Source: Thermoclostridium caenicola
GTDB lineage: Bacteria; Bacillota; Clostridia; DSM-8532
Length of the DNA: 64,000 bases
Assembly (NCBI RefSeq): GCF_900142095.1
Contig: NZ_FQZP01000003.1
Span: 1-64,000, forward strand
Direction: 5' to 3'
Position numbers and translations under genes: made by a program. The notes beneath the pieces were generated by a model. The model was not told the DNA's origin and did not search any database. It saw nothing but the letters and a program-made list of their open reading frames with translations. Shown one piece after another: positions 8,296-16,859 of this stretch (positions are counted from its first letter, which is position 1; each line of letters opens with the position of its first letter).

Positions 8296-10275
8296 ATGCC
8301 AGAGAAACGGAAGCAGAATTACGGAAATGACAGCATCACTGCTTTGAAAGGTGCGGACCGCGTCCGGCTGAGACCCTCGGTCATCTTTGGTTCGGATGGC
8401 CTGGAGGGCTGTGAGCATTCCTTTTTTGAGATCCTCTCCAATTCCATCGACGAAGCCAGGGAAGGCTACGGCAAGCTGATCCGGGTAATACGGCATAAGG
8501 ATTGCAGCATTACCGTGGAGGATCAGGGGCGCGGCATTCCCCTGGATTACAACCCGAAGGAGCAGCGCTACAACTGGGAACTGGTCTACTGTGAACTCTA
8601 CGCCGGCGGAAAGTACATGAACAATACCGGCGAGAACTATGAGTTTGCACTGGGGCTCAACGGCCTCGGTGCCTGTGCCACCCAGTACAGCTCGGAATAC
8701 ATGGATGTCACGGTCTTCCGGGATGGTTATAAATACGAGCTCCATTTCGAAAAGGGCAACAACATCGGTGGACTTAAAAAAGAAAAATGCGATTATGCGC
8801 ATACGGGAACCATCCAGAAATGGAAACCCGACCGGGAAGTTTTCACCGATATCAACATCCCCCTGGAGCATTTCAGGGATATCCTGAAAAGGCAGGCCGT
8901 GGTCAATGCCGGGCTGGTTTTTGAGCTTATCGATGAGGAAAGCGGATCCACCGAGACCTTCTGCTATGAGAACGGCATTATCGATTATGTGAATGAGCTG
9001 GGCCAGGGCAGGAACCTGACCCAGGTGCGATTCTTCGAGGGCTTTGCCAAGGGCCGCGACAGGGAGGACAAGCCCGAATACAAGGTCAGGATGCAGGTGG
9101 CCTTCTGCTTTAACAATGAGTGCAGCCGAATTGAGTATTATCATAACTCCAGCTGGCTTGAACACGGCGGCGCGCCCGACAAAGCCGTGAGAGCCGCCTT
9201 TGTCCAGGAACTGGACAAGTATCTGAGGAACAACAACAAGTACAATAAAAACGAGAGCAAGATCACTTTTTCCGATATTGAAGACAGCCTCATCCTCATC
9301 ACCAATACCTTCTCCACCATAACCAGCTATGAGAACCAGACCAAAAAGGCCATCAACAACCGGTTCATTCAGGAAGCTCTCACCGAATTTCTCAAGCAGC
9401 AGCTGGAGATCTATCTGATCGAGAACAAGGACGAGGCGGAGAAAATAGCCGCACAGATCCTGATCAACAAACGGAGCCGCGAGACGGCGGAACGGGCCAG
9501 GATCGATGTGAAGAAGAAGTTGACCGGTTCGCTGGACGTATCGGCCAGGGTCAAGAAGTTCGTGGACTGCCGGAGCAAGGACGTGAGCAGGCGGGAGCTC
9601 TATATCGTGGAAGGCGATTCCGCCCTCGGCGCCTGTAAGATGGCGCGGGACAGCGAGTTCCAGGCCATCATGCCTGTCCGCGGCAAGATACTGAATTGTC
9701 TGAAGGCGGAATACGACAGCATCTTCAAGAGCGAGATCATCGTGGACCTGATCAAGGTCCTGGGGTGCGGTGTGGAGATAAAAACCCGCCACAACAAGGA
9801 TTTGAGCACCTTCAATATCGACAATCTGAAATGGAACAAGATCATCATCTGCACCGATGCGGATGTTGACGGCTTCCAGATCCGGACCCTGCTTTTGGCC
9901 ATGATCTACCGGCTGATCCCCTCGCTGATCGAGGCGGGAAAGGTTTATATCGCCGAGAGCCCGCTCTTTGAGATCAGCACGAAGGACGGCACCTGGTTCG
10001 CCTATTCCGAAAGGGAGAAGGCCCAGATCCTGAAAAATCTGAAGACCCAGAATGTTGTCATTCAGCGCTCCAAGGGTCTCGGCGAAAATGATCCCGACAT
10101 GATGTGGCAAACCACCATGAACCCGGAAAGCAGGCGCCTGATCAAGGTGACTCCCGATGATGCCGAGGAGACCCGGAAGTGTTTCAACCTGCTTCTGGGG
10201 GATGACCTCCAGGGCCGTAAGGAATATATCGCCGAGCATGGGCATGAGTATATGGATGCTATTGATGTGAGCTGA
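8296..10275 (+). CDS. parE: Divergent type IIA DNA topoisomerase subunit B (ParE/GyrB-like)
   Basis: The start is ATG 8296 behind GAGGAG, giving 659 aa. An in-frame upstream extension would run through the promoter. The GHKL ATPase domain has EILSNSIDE (Asn49) and DQGRGIP (Asp76). The transducer follows, then a Toprim domain with EGDSALG (Glu439) and DADVDG (Asp521, Asp523). Canonical GyrB/ParE read EGDSAGG and DGxHIRTLL; here they are EGDSALG and DGFQIRTLL, so the protein is a divergent paralogue. It probably works with the ParC-like protein encoded 430 bp downstream to pass or decatenate duplex DNA. The symbol is by similarity; a dedicated clostridial paralogue name may fit better. Confidence 0.85.
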   Translation: MPEKRKQNYGNDSITALKGADRVRLRPSVIFGSDGLEGCEHSFFEILSNSIDEAREGYGKLIRVIRHKDCSITVEDQGRGIPLDYNPKEQRYNWELVYCELYAGGKYMNNTGENYEFALGLNGLGACATQYSSEYMDVTVFRDGYKYELHFEKGNNIGGLKKEKCDYAHTGTIQKWKPDREVFTDINIPLEHFRDILKRQAVVNAGLVFELIDEESGSTETFCYENGIIDYVNELGQGRNLTQVRFFEGFAKGRDREDKPEYKVRMQVAFCFNNECSRIEYYHNSSWLEHGGAPDKAVRAAFVQELDKYLRNNNKYNKNESKITFSDIEDSLILITNTFSTITSYENQTKKAINNRFIQEALTEFLKQQLEIYLIENKDEAEKIAAQILINKRSRETAERARIDVKKKLTGSLDVSARVKKFVDCRSKDVSRRELYIVEGDSALGACKMARDSEFQAIMPVRGKILNCLKAEYDSIFKSEIIVDLIKVLGCGVEIKTRHNKDLSTFNIDNLKWNKIIICTDADVDGFQIRTLLLAMIYRLIPSLIEAGKVYIAESPLFEISTKDGTWFAYSEREKAQILKNLKTQNVVIQRSKGLGENDPDMMWQTTMNPESRRLIKVTPDDAEETRKCFNLLLGDDLQGRKEYIAEHGHEYMDAIDVS

Positions 10276-10301
10276 TAGGATGTGGGAGAATCTGCTTTGT
10301 G

Positions 10302-10541
10302 AGATTGCCACGCCCTGCTTCGCGTGGCTCGCAATGACAGTGCGGGTGTGGCGATGTGAGTATTTTAGATTGCCGCGCTCCACTTCGTTTCGCTCGCAAT
10401 GACAGCATCAGTGTTATCACGCGGGTCTTTTCTCATGCCATTGCGAGGAGGCAACAGCCGACGAAGCAATCTATGTTACTTGCGGAGTTGCTCTTAAGGA
10501 GCTAAAGATTACCGTGCTCGATTTGCCCGCTCGCAATGGCA
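10302..10541. repeat. Array of four REP-like palindromic repeats
   Basis: Four copies of the AGATTGC...CTCGCAATGAC palindrome lie at 10302-10338, 10367-10403, 10438-10472 (inverted) and 10506-10541. They fill most of the 428-bp gap between the two topoisomerase genes. Spacing and centre sequences are irregular, so this is not a CRISPR array. No gene is seen in the gap. Confidence 0.7.
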
Positions 10542-10563
10542 GTTCGGGTGTGGCGTTGCGGTA

Positions 10564-10634
10564 TTCAGCCGCCCCTCATTCGACCAGCTGATGTTTTGCA
10601 GCCGTGCAGCACAGCGACCGGGCTTTACGGGATC
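10564..10634. repeat. Half-copy of the MITE-like element
   Basis: This segment matches the right half of the 7998-8158 element (from TTCAGCCGCCCC to the TTTAC end) with few differences. It ends in TTTACGGGATC, a variant of the terminal repeat. A weak promoter for parC (TTGCGA at 10652-10657, poor -10) lies just beyond. Confidence 0.6.
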
Positions 10635-10703
10635 GCGTGGATATTGCGGTATTGCGACAGAAAAATCGATTCCATTATCAATTGGTGAAGGGGAACTTGT
10701 AAC

Positions 10704-12884
10704 ATGCTGGACAATTATACCGAACAGCCCATTATACACACGCTGAAAACCAATTACATGCCCTATGCCATGAGCGTCATCGTTTCCCGCGCCATCCCCG
10801 AAATCGATGGCCTGAAGCCCTCCCACAGAAAACTCCTGTACACCATGTACAAGATGGGCCTTCTGAAGGGAAACAAGACCAAGTCGGCCAACGTGGTGGG
10901 ACAGACCATGAAACTCAACCCCCACGGGGACATGGCCATCTATGAGACGCTGGTGCGCCTGACCACGGGCAACATGGCCCTGCTGCATCCCCTCGTGGAG
11001 TCCAAGGGTAATTTCGGGCGCGTTTATTCACGGGACATGAAATATGCCGCACCCAGGTATACCGAGGTGAAACTGGCCGATATAGCCGAAGCCTTCTTCC
11101 GGGATATCGACAAGGAAACCGTCGATTTTGTGGACAACTACGACGGTACCATGAAGGAGCCCGTGCTGCTTCCGGTTGCCTTTCCCAATATCCTGGTCAA
11201 TCCCAATCAGGGCATTGCCGTCGGCATGGCCAGCAACATCTGCAGCTTCAACCTGAGGGAGGTCTGCGAGGCGACCATCGCCTATATCCAAAAGGACCAG
11301 GTGAACCTGCTGGATTATCTCAAGGCGCCGGATTTTCCCACGGGCGGCCAGATCCTGGTCAATCACGATGAGCTGGCCAAAATCTATCAGACCGGAAAGG
11401 GTTCCTTCAAGATCCGGGCCCGGTATCGCTTCGACAGGAAAAACAGCTGTATTGAAGTCTACGAGATACCCTATACCACCACGTCCGAAGCCATCATCGA
11501 AAGCATTGCCGGGATCATCAAGAGCGGCAAGATCAAGGACATCGTCGATGTCCGCGACGAGACCGATCTGGACGGTTTGTGCATCGCCATTGATATCAAG
11601 CGGAACGCCGATCCCGATGAGATCATGAACAAGCTTTTCCGCCTGACCACACTGCAGGACAGCTTCAACTGCAACTTCAACATCCTGGTGGACCAAAAAC
11701 CCATGGTCCTGGGCATTGAAGGCATACTGGACCATTGGATACAGTTCAGGATGAACTGCATCCGGCGCAGGTGCCAGTTTGATATCCGGAAGAAAACCCA
11801 GCGCCTCCACCTCCTGACCGGTCTTGCCAAAATCCTGCTGGATATCGATAAGGCCATTGCCATCATCCGCGGCACCGAAAAGGATGAGCAGGTTGTTCCC
11901 AACCTGATGAAGGGATTCGGGATCGACAGGGAGCAGGCCGAGTTCATTGCCGAGATCAAGCTGAGAAACCTGAACAGGGAATACATCCTGAGGCAAACCG
12001 CGGATATCGAAAAACTCAAAAAAGAGATCGAGGACTTGAAGGACATTGTCGCCCATGACGCGCGCGTCCTTGGGATCATCTGCGATGAACTGCGCGAGAT
12101 TGCAAAGACCTATGGCGCGGACAGAAAGAGCGAGATTGTCTTTGATCATGAAGTGGAGCACATCACGGAAGACAAACTCATAGAAGACTATAACGTGCGC
12201 CTGTTCCTGACCCGGGAGGGGTATATCAAGAAAATACCACTGGTTTCCCTGCGTTCATCCGGCGATCAGAAGCTGAAGGAAGAGGATGCCATCATCATGG
12301 AGGCGGAGACCCGGAACAAGGCCGATCTGCTCCTGTTCTCAAACAAGGCGGTCGTCTACAAGATGAAGGTTCATGAGCTTGCCGACAGCAAGGCCAGCAT
12401 GCTGGGGGATTACCTGCCCAATATCCTCGGCCTGGACCCGGATGAGAGAATCATCTGCATGCAGGCCACCGACGATTATTCCGGGTACCTGCTCTTTGCC
12501 TTTGAAAACGGGAAAGTGGCAAAAATCCCCCTTTCCAGCTATGCCACAAAACTGAACCGGAGGAAGCTGGCCAATGCCTACAGCCAGCTTTCACCCCTGG
12601 TATGCATCCGCTATATTGCCGAGGATCAGGATTTTGCGGCGCTGAGCAGCATCGACAAGCTGCTGGTATTCCATACCTCCGAGATCAACCCCAAATCCAC
12701 AAGGGATTCCCAGGGCGTGCAGGTGCTCAAGTCCAAGAAAGGCAGCACGCTGGTGTGGATAAAGCCTCTGAGCGAGCTGAACCTTTCCGATCCGGAGTAT
12801 TACAGGGCGAAGGTGCCGGCCATCGGCTGCTATCTGAAGGATGAGGACAAGGAGGACGGGCAGGTCAACCTCTTTGGCATCTGA
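10704..12884 (+). CDS. parC: Divergent type IIA DNA topoisomerase subunit A (ParC/GyrA-like)
   Basis: The 726-aa protein is the DNA-cleaving partner of the ParE-like subunit. The winged-helix part carries the catalytic tyrosine in AAPRYTEVKL (Tyr119) and the DGLKPSHRK and HGDMAIYET motifs. The tower, coiled coil (about 400-470) and a C-terminal beta-pinwheel-like region follow. No GyrA-box (QRRGGKG) is present, which argues against gyrase. The C-terminal blades (IPLSSYATKLNRRK) look degenerate. The RBS is GGTGAAGGGG. Short REP-like and MITE-like repeats separate it from its partner gene, an unusual gap for an obligate complex. Confidence 0.85.
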   Translation: MLDNYTEQPIIHTLKTNYMPYAMSVIVSRAIPEIDGLKPSHRKLLYTMYKMGLLKGNKTKSANVVGQTMKLNPHGDMAIYETLVRLTTGNMALLHPLVESKGNFGRVYSRDMKYAAPRYTEVKLADIAEAFFRDIDKETVDFVDNYDGTMKEPVLLPVAFPNILVNPNQGIAVGMASNICSFNLREVCEATIAYIQKDQVNLLDYLKAPDFPTGGQILVNHDELAKIYQTGKGSFKIRARYRFDRKNSCIEVYEIPYTTTSEAIIESIAGIIKSGKIKDIVDVRDETDLDGLCIAIDIKRNADPDEIMNKLFRLTTLQDSFNCNFNILVDQKPMVLGIEGILDHWIQFRMNCIRRRCQFDIRKKTQRLHLLTGLAKILLDIDKAIAIIRGTEKDEQVVPNLMKGFGIDREQAEFIAEIKLRNLNREYILRQTADIEKLKKEIEDLKDIVAHDARVLGIICDELREIAKTYGADRKSEIVFDHEVEHITEDKLIEDYNVRLFLTREGYIKKIPLVSLRSSGDQKLKEEDAIIMEAETRNKADLLLFSNKAVVYKMKVHELADSKASMLGDYLPNILGLDPDERIICMQATDDYSGYLLFAFENGKVAKIPLSSYATKLNRRKLANAYSQLSPLVCIRYIAEDQDFAALSSIDKLLVFHTSEINPKSTRDSQGVQVLKSKKGSTLVWIKPLSELNLSDPEYYRAKVPAIGCYLKDEDKEDGQVNLFGI

Positions 12885-12889
12885 TCTGG

Positions 12890-12915
12890 ATCAATCAGAC
12901 TTTTCTTACTGAATC
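12890..12915 (+). terminator. Weak hairpin at the parC stop
   Basis: TCTGAT / ATCAGA (12890-12895 with 12904-12909) is followed by CTTTTCTT. It is short and only modestly T-rich, so efficiency is uncertain. Confidence 0.35.
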
Positions 12916-12948
12916 CTGTATAGGATAGATGAAACAGGAGGTGCGCCC

Positions 12949-13548
12949 ATGGACGATATGGTCCAGATCAAAAAGTGTCTGGCCGGAGACGGAGAGGCCT
13001 TTGAAGTTCTGGTAACCAGGTACAAGAATCTGGTTTATGGGATCGCACTGAACCTTTTGCACAATAAGGATGAAGCGGCGGATGTGACCCAGGAGGTGTT
13101 TCTGAAGGTCTGGGCCAATCTGAAACGTTATAATCCTGAATACAGCTTCAAGGCATGGATTGCCAGAATAACCGTCAACCACTGCATCAACCTGAATCAG
13201 AAAACCAGGCGTGCGGCAGCAGCGGCATGGGATGAAGAGGTTGTCTGCCGTATAGCGGCCGACAAAGGACTTCCCGAGGAGGAACTGCTTGCGAAGGAAA
13301 AGCAGGACAGGGTCAGGAGCGCCATTGAATCCCTGCCGGAAATGTACAGACTGGTGGTAATCCTGTTTCATCAGCAATCGCTGTCCTATGATGAAATATG
13401 CCAGGTAACCGGATATCCGCTGAGTATTGTCAAAAACCGCCTGTATCGAGCGAGGAAAATGCTGTGCGAAAAGTTGAGCGCCTATCATGGAAGGGAAGCC
13501 GGAAAGGAGGAGGGCTTATGGGCTGCAGGAAGGCATGGGAGCTGCTGA
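12949..13548 (+). CDS. ECF-type RNA polymerase sigma factor
   Basis: The 199-aa protein has region 2 (FEVLVTRYKNLVYGIALNLL, then DVTQEVFLKVW) and region 4 (SLPEMYRLVVILFHQQSLSYDEI, then the IVKNRLYRARK recognition helix). There is no region 1 or 3, as in ECF factors. The last 10 residues overlap the next gene, which encodes a zinc-finger anti-sigma-like membrane protein, so the pair probably forms a membrane-controlled stress switch. The RBS is AGGAGGTG. The target promoter is unknown. Confidence 0.9.
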   Translation: MDDMVQIKKCLAGDGEAFEVLVTRYKNLVYGIALNLLHNKDEAADVTQEVFLKVWANLKRYNPEYSFKAWIARITVNHCINLNQKTRRAAAAAWDEEVVCRIAADKGLPEEELLAKEKQDRVRSAIESLPEMYRLVVILFHQQSLSYDEICQVTGYPLSIVKNRLYRARKMLCEKLSAYHGREAGKEEGLWAAGRHGSC

Positions 13549-14051
13549 TGCGCCGCATGGACGGTGAGATCGACAGGCAGAACCTGCGCTATCTGGAGAA
13601 TCATCTGATGATTTGCCCGGAGTGCCGGGAAAAGCATGATTCGCTCAGCGCTGTGCTGATGGAGCTGGACAGGACAAAGCCCGCTGCTCCGGAATCAACC
13701 GAACCAAAGGTCATGGAAAAGATCCGCAGCGTTCGGCACAGGGAAACACCCCTCTTCCTTCCGTACGTGGTTCCGGCTGCTGCCCTGCTGACGGGCATAT
13801 TGGTTTTCCTGTTTTATGAATACGCCATGGACGGACCCATGGCCATGATCAACAAGGCTGCGCAGACCCTGACCATCTTCTACGGGGCTTACCAGTCGGT
13901 CGCCGCCTTTTCGCGTTTCCTGTTTGGCAGCGTTTATCTGAACGGCGTCCTCATCATGACCGGTTTGGCATTGCTGGGGGGAATCCCTGCTTTTTTGCAC
14001 GGCCAACGGGTGAAAAGGGGAGTTAGCAAATACTGGAGGTCAGTAAAATGA
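13518..14051 (+). CDS. Zinc-finger (zf-HC2) membrane anti-sigma factor
   Basis: The start at ATG 13518 is set by the AAAGGAGG inside the end of the sigma gene, giving 177 aa and a 31-bp overlap. The N-terminal HLMICPEC (HX3CX2C) is the zinc-binding anti-sigma motif. Two hydrophobic segments follow (about 77-100 and 140-160). It is predicted to hold the sigma factor at the membrane. The stop overlaps the next start in ATGA, so translation is probably coupled. Confidence 0.82.
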   Translation: MGCRKAWELLMRRMDGEIDRQNLRYLENHLMICPECREKHDSLSAVLMELDRTKPAAPESTEPKVMEKIRSVRHRETPLFLPYVVPAAALLTGILVFLFYEYAMDGPMAMINKAAQTLTIFYGAYQSVAAFSRFLFGSVYLNGVLIMTGLALLGGIPAFLHGQRVKRGVSKYWRSVK

Positions 14052-15283
14052 AAAAAAGGCATATCGGAATGATAGCTGCATGGCTGCTGATCTTTATTAT
14101 GACAGGTGCGGTCATCGTGCTGGCGGACGAGAACAATCCCACTGTCAGTGCCGGAGAAATCCTCGATCATGATTTTATCGTGGAAGGTTATTCGGTTACC
14201 AACGACGGCACCATCAGGGGCGATTTGCTGTCCTTTTCGCAAAGGCTGACCGTAAGGGGATACGTTGAAGGCGATATCATCGCTTTTGCCCCGGATATCT
14301 TTATCGGCGGGGAAGTGGGCGGCAGCCTGAGGCTGGCCGGTTCCAGCATCATCGTTGCATCGCGGGTTGCCAGGAATGTCATGCTGATAGGATCCGGTCT
14401 GGTGCTGGACAAAGGTTCTGTCGTGCTCAAAAACGCCTACCTCATGGGTGATACCGTCAAGAGCCTGGGAACGGTGGAGGGCACGATAACCATCTATGGC
14501 ACCGATGTGACCCTTGGCGGCGTCTATAATGGCGATGTGACCGTTCATATGCTGGGAGAGAGAGCCAGCCTGAACATCCTGCAGGATACGGTGATCAACG
14601 GGAAACTGACCTATATTGGGGCTAATGCGTTTACCCCGCCAAGTTATGCCCGGGTGAAGGACTATGAGTATATCAAGGTAAGCCCGTCCGAGAGTTCGTC
14701 AAGGATGGATGTGATGGCTGTCGTCAAAAGGCTCGCCACCCTGACGGTCTACTATCTGTTCGCTCTTCTCCTGTTCAGGTTATTTCCCAGGTTTTTTGTC
14801 CGATCGGGAGACTTTATTGCCAAAAGTCCCCTCGCAACCGCCGGGGTCGGCATGGCCACCCTGGGCACCTTTGTAGGCGGACTGCTCATATTGCTGATCC
14901 TTATCCTGTTGGTCATGACCATCCTCGATAAATCCATCCTCGGTTTCACCGGACTGGTATTCCTTTTCTTCGGACTGATGACCATTCTGTTCGCGGATCT
15001 TCCGGTTTCGTTATGGCTTGGCGGAAAAATTGCCGGAAAAACCGACAGCGTTCCTGCAAGGCTTGCGGCAGGACTTGTCACCATCCAGGCGGCCAAGCTG
15101 ATTTTAAAACTGCTGGGCGGCCTTCCGTCGGTGGGTCCGGTTTTCAGCGCATTGGGCTTTATGGTCAACGCGGCCGTCTGGCTCCTGGGTACCGGTGCCA
15201 TTGTGAAAACGCTGTTTTCCATGCTGAAGGCGGCCAACCGGCAGGCGGACGCGGAAGCGGAAGATTTCAGTTTATCCGATTAA
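14048..15283 (+). CDS. Bactofilin-like (polymer-forming) repeat protein with membrane domain
   Basis: The 411-aa protein has an N-terminal signal peptide or anchor (residues 6-26). About 170 residues of short beta-strand repeats follow (GDIIAFAPDIFIGGEV, GSLRLAGSSIIVASRV and similar), as in right-handed beta-helix polymer-forming proteins. The last 180 residues hold four or five membrane helices. The repeat domain probably lies outside the membrane, unlike cytoplasmic bactofilins. It is the third gene of the sigma/anti-sigma operon and is therefore a likely effector or sensor of that switch. Function is inferred only. Confidence 0.7.
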   Translation: MKKRHIGMIAAWLLIFIMTGAVIVLADENNPTVSAGEILDHDFIVEGYSVTNDGTIRGDLLSFSQRLTVRGYVEGDIIAFAPDIFIGGEVGGSLRLAGSSIIVASRVARNVMLIGSGLVLDKGSVVLKNAYLMGDTVKSLGTVEGTITIYGTDVTLGGVYNGDVTVHMLGERASLNILQDTVINGKLTYIGANAFTPPSYARVKDYEYIKVSPSESSSRMDVMAVVKRLATLTVYYLFALLLFRLFPRFFVRSGDFIAKSPLATAGVGMATLGTFVGGLLILLILILLVMTILDKSILGFTGLVFLFFGLMTILFADLPVSLWLGGKIAGKTDSVPARLAAGLVTIQAAKLILKLLGGLPSVGPVFSALGFMVNAAVWLLGTGAIVKTLFSMLKAANRQADAEAEDFSLSD

Positions 15284-15291
15284 TGATGTCG

Positions 15292-15318
15292 GGCGGGTTT
15301 TCCCGCCTTTTTGTTTTT
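15292..15318 (+). terminator. Rho-independent terminator of the sigma operon
   Basis: The perfect stem GGCGGG / CCCGCC has a TTTT loop and is followed by TTTTTGTTTTT. Confidence 0.9.
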
Positions 15319-15393
15319 GCTCTGTACAAATGGGACATCTTCTGATATGTTTGTTTTAGACAGAATGCTTCAAAAATCTGTAAGAGGCGAAAG

Positions 15394-15939
15394 ATGGATA
15401 ACAGGTTTTCTTCAATCCTTAAGCGTGCGCTCAGGGTAACTGCCGACTACGTCACGGCATTCATCCTTTTCTGTGTGTTATCAGCCAGCGTTTTTGGACT
15501 GGTAAGGACGGAAACTCCGGTTTTCATCCCGTGGATTTCCTTTGCCACGTTCCTGATCCTGTTCGGTCTGGTCTATGTAGACATGCGCAATATCGGGTTC
15601 AAGGAAAACAGGCCCCAGTATAACCTCAATCCTTCCAGATTCAAGGGGCTGCTTTATGGCGCCATCGGGATCGTGCCGGTTTTGCTTGTCCAAATGGCTG
15701 TTCTGGCCGTGAATGTCCCTGAGGGGTTTGAAGGCCTCAAGCGGCGCATATTCCAGCTGATATCCGGGCCGCTGTACTGGATAGCCAAGATCCTTGGCAA
15801 TGAGGCCTGGCATTACAGCGTAACGCTGGTTTCCATCATTGTCATGGCGTTTCTGGGGTATCTTGCGGGGCATCGCAAGTTCTACCTGACGACCTGGGTA
15901 AAAACGACGCTGGGTACCAGAAAGGACAGAAGCGCATAG
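15394..15939 (+). CDS. Membrane protein of unknown function
   Basis: The 181-aa protein has four predicted membrane helices, at about residues 17-37, 45-63, 86-108 and 138-160. A basic C-terminus is probably cytoplasmic. The RBS is AGAGGCGA. It stands alone between the sigma operon terminator and cwlD. I do not recognise a family and see no catalytic motif. Confidence 0.6.
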   Translation: MDNRFSSILKRALRVTADYVTAFILFCVLSASVFGLVRTETPVFIPWISFATFLILFGLVYVDMRNIGFKENRPQYNLNPSRFKGLLYGAIGIVPVLLVQMAVLAVNVPEGFEGLKRRIFQLISGPLYWIAKILGNEAWHYSVTLVSIIVMAFLGYLAGHRKFYLTTWVKTTLGTRKDRSA

Positions 15940-16019
15940 GCCGGACGCACGTTTTTGTGATATGGCCAACCTGTCCCTGAATATGTTATTACAAACAAAA
16001 AGACAGGGACGGGGTATGT

Positions 16020-16733
16020 ATGATATTGCTGATAAAGAGAAGAAATGCGGTTCTTGTTTTGCTGATACTGTTTCTCTCCATCGCCATCTTCAGCCTGGAC
16101 GGTTCCGGTGACCCGCCGGCACTGGCGGCTAACAACCAGTACAAGGCGATGGTGATCCTGGATCCCGGGCACGGAGGGGAGGATCCGGGTGCGGTCAGCA
16201 ACTATTCGGGCATAGCGGAAAAAGATATCAACCTGAGAATCGCTTTAATGCTCAAAGAGTATCTTGAGGCGGACAATTACCGCGTCATCATGACGCGCGA
16301 AGAGGATGTTCTCAACTATAAGCCTGGCACAAAGAACATCACCGAGAAGAGAAGACAGGATCTGACCGCCAGAAGAAAGCTCATCGACAGCTCGGGCGCG
16401 GATATTGTTGTCAGTATTCATCTGAACAAGTTTGAGGAACCCCAGTACTATGGCGCCCAGACCTTCTATCCGCCCGGATCGGCGGAAAGCGAGCGTCTGG
16501 CTGTATGCGTGCAGAACGCCCTGAGGGAAAACGTGGATCCATCCAATAACCGCAAAGCGCTGGTCAAAAAGGAGCGCATTGTCATCCTCAGGGATCTGGT
16601 GGTACCCACGGTTCTTGTAGAATGCGGTTTCCTGTCCAATTCCCAGGAGGAAGCGCTGTTGAGGACGGTGGATTACCAGGAAAAGATTGCCAGGGCGATC
16701 AAGAAGGGGATAGACGATTACTTCGCCGAGTAG
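16020..16733 (+). CDS. cwlD: N-acetylmuramoyl-L-alanine amidase CwlD
   Basis: The 237-aa protein has an N-terminal signal anchor (residues 9-28) and one Amidase_3 domain. Zinc and catalytic motifs are ILDPGHGG (His), the EKDINL glutamate, SIHLNK (His) and LVECGF (Glu). The size and lack of binding repeats match CwlD. In spore formers CwlD cleaves peptide from cortex muramic acid so that muramic-delta-lactam can form, which is required for germination. That role is from the family. sleB, which degrades such cortex, lies 4 kb away. Confidence 0.85.
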   Translation: MILLIKRRNAVLVLLILFLSIAIFSLDGSGDPPALAANNQYKAMVILDPGHGGEDPGAVSNYSGIAEKDINLRIALMLKEYLEADNYRVIMTREEDVLNYKPGTKNITEKRRQDLTARRKLIDSSGADIVVSIHLNKFEEPQYYGAQTFYPPGSAESERLAVCVQNALRENVDPSNNRKALVKKERIVILRDLVVPTVLVECGFLSNSQEEALLRTVDYQEKIARAIKKGIDDYFAE

Positions 16734-16859
16734 GACGCGCGCTTAATCCGGATGGTGCGCTGCTTCGTCCATGCTCAACAACGTGGCCCGGTCGGCCGAT
16801 ATACATATGAACAGTTTTGCTGCATGGGCAAGATACTTCGATAGATGGAGTGTGTGGAT

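Noticed and set aside
8263-10383. 706-codon ORF on the minus strand antisense to parE
   Set aside because: It mirrors the parE reading frame, has no family motifs and no RBS. parE shows clear topoisomerase motifs across the same stretch.
10302-10541. CRISPR array
   Set aside because: Repeat units are diverged, in both orientations, and irregularly spaced; no cas genes are present.
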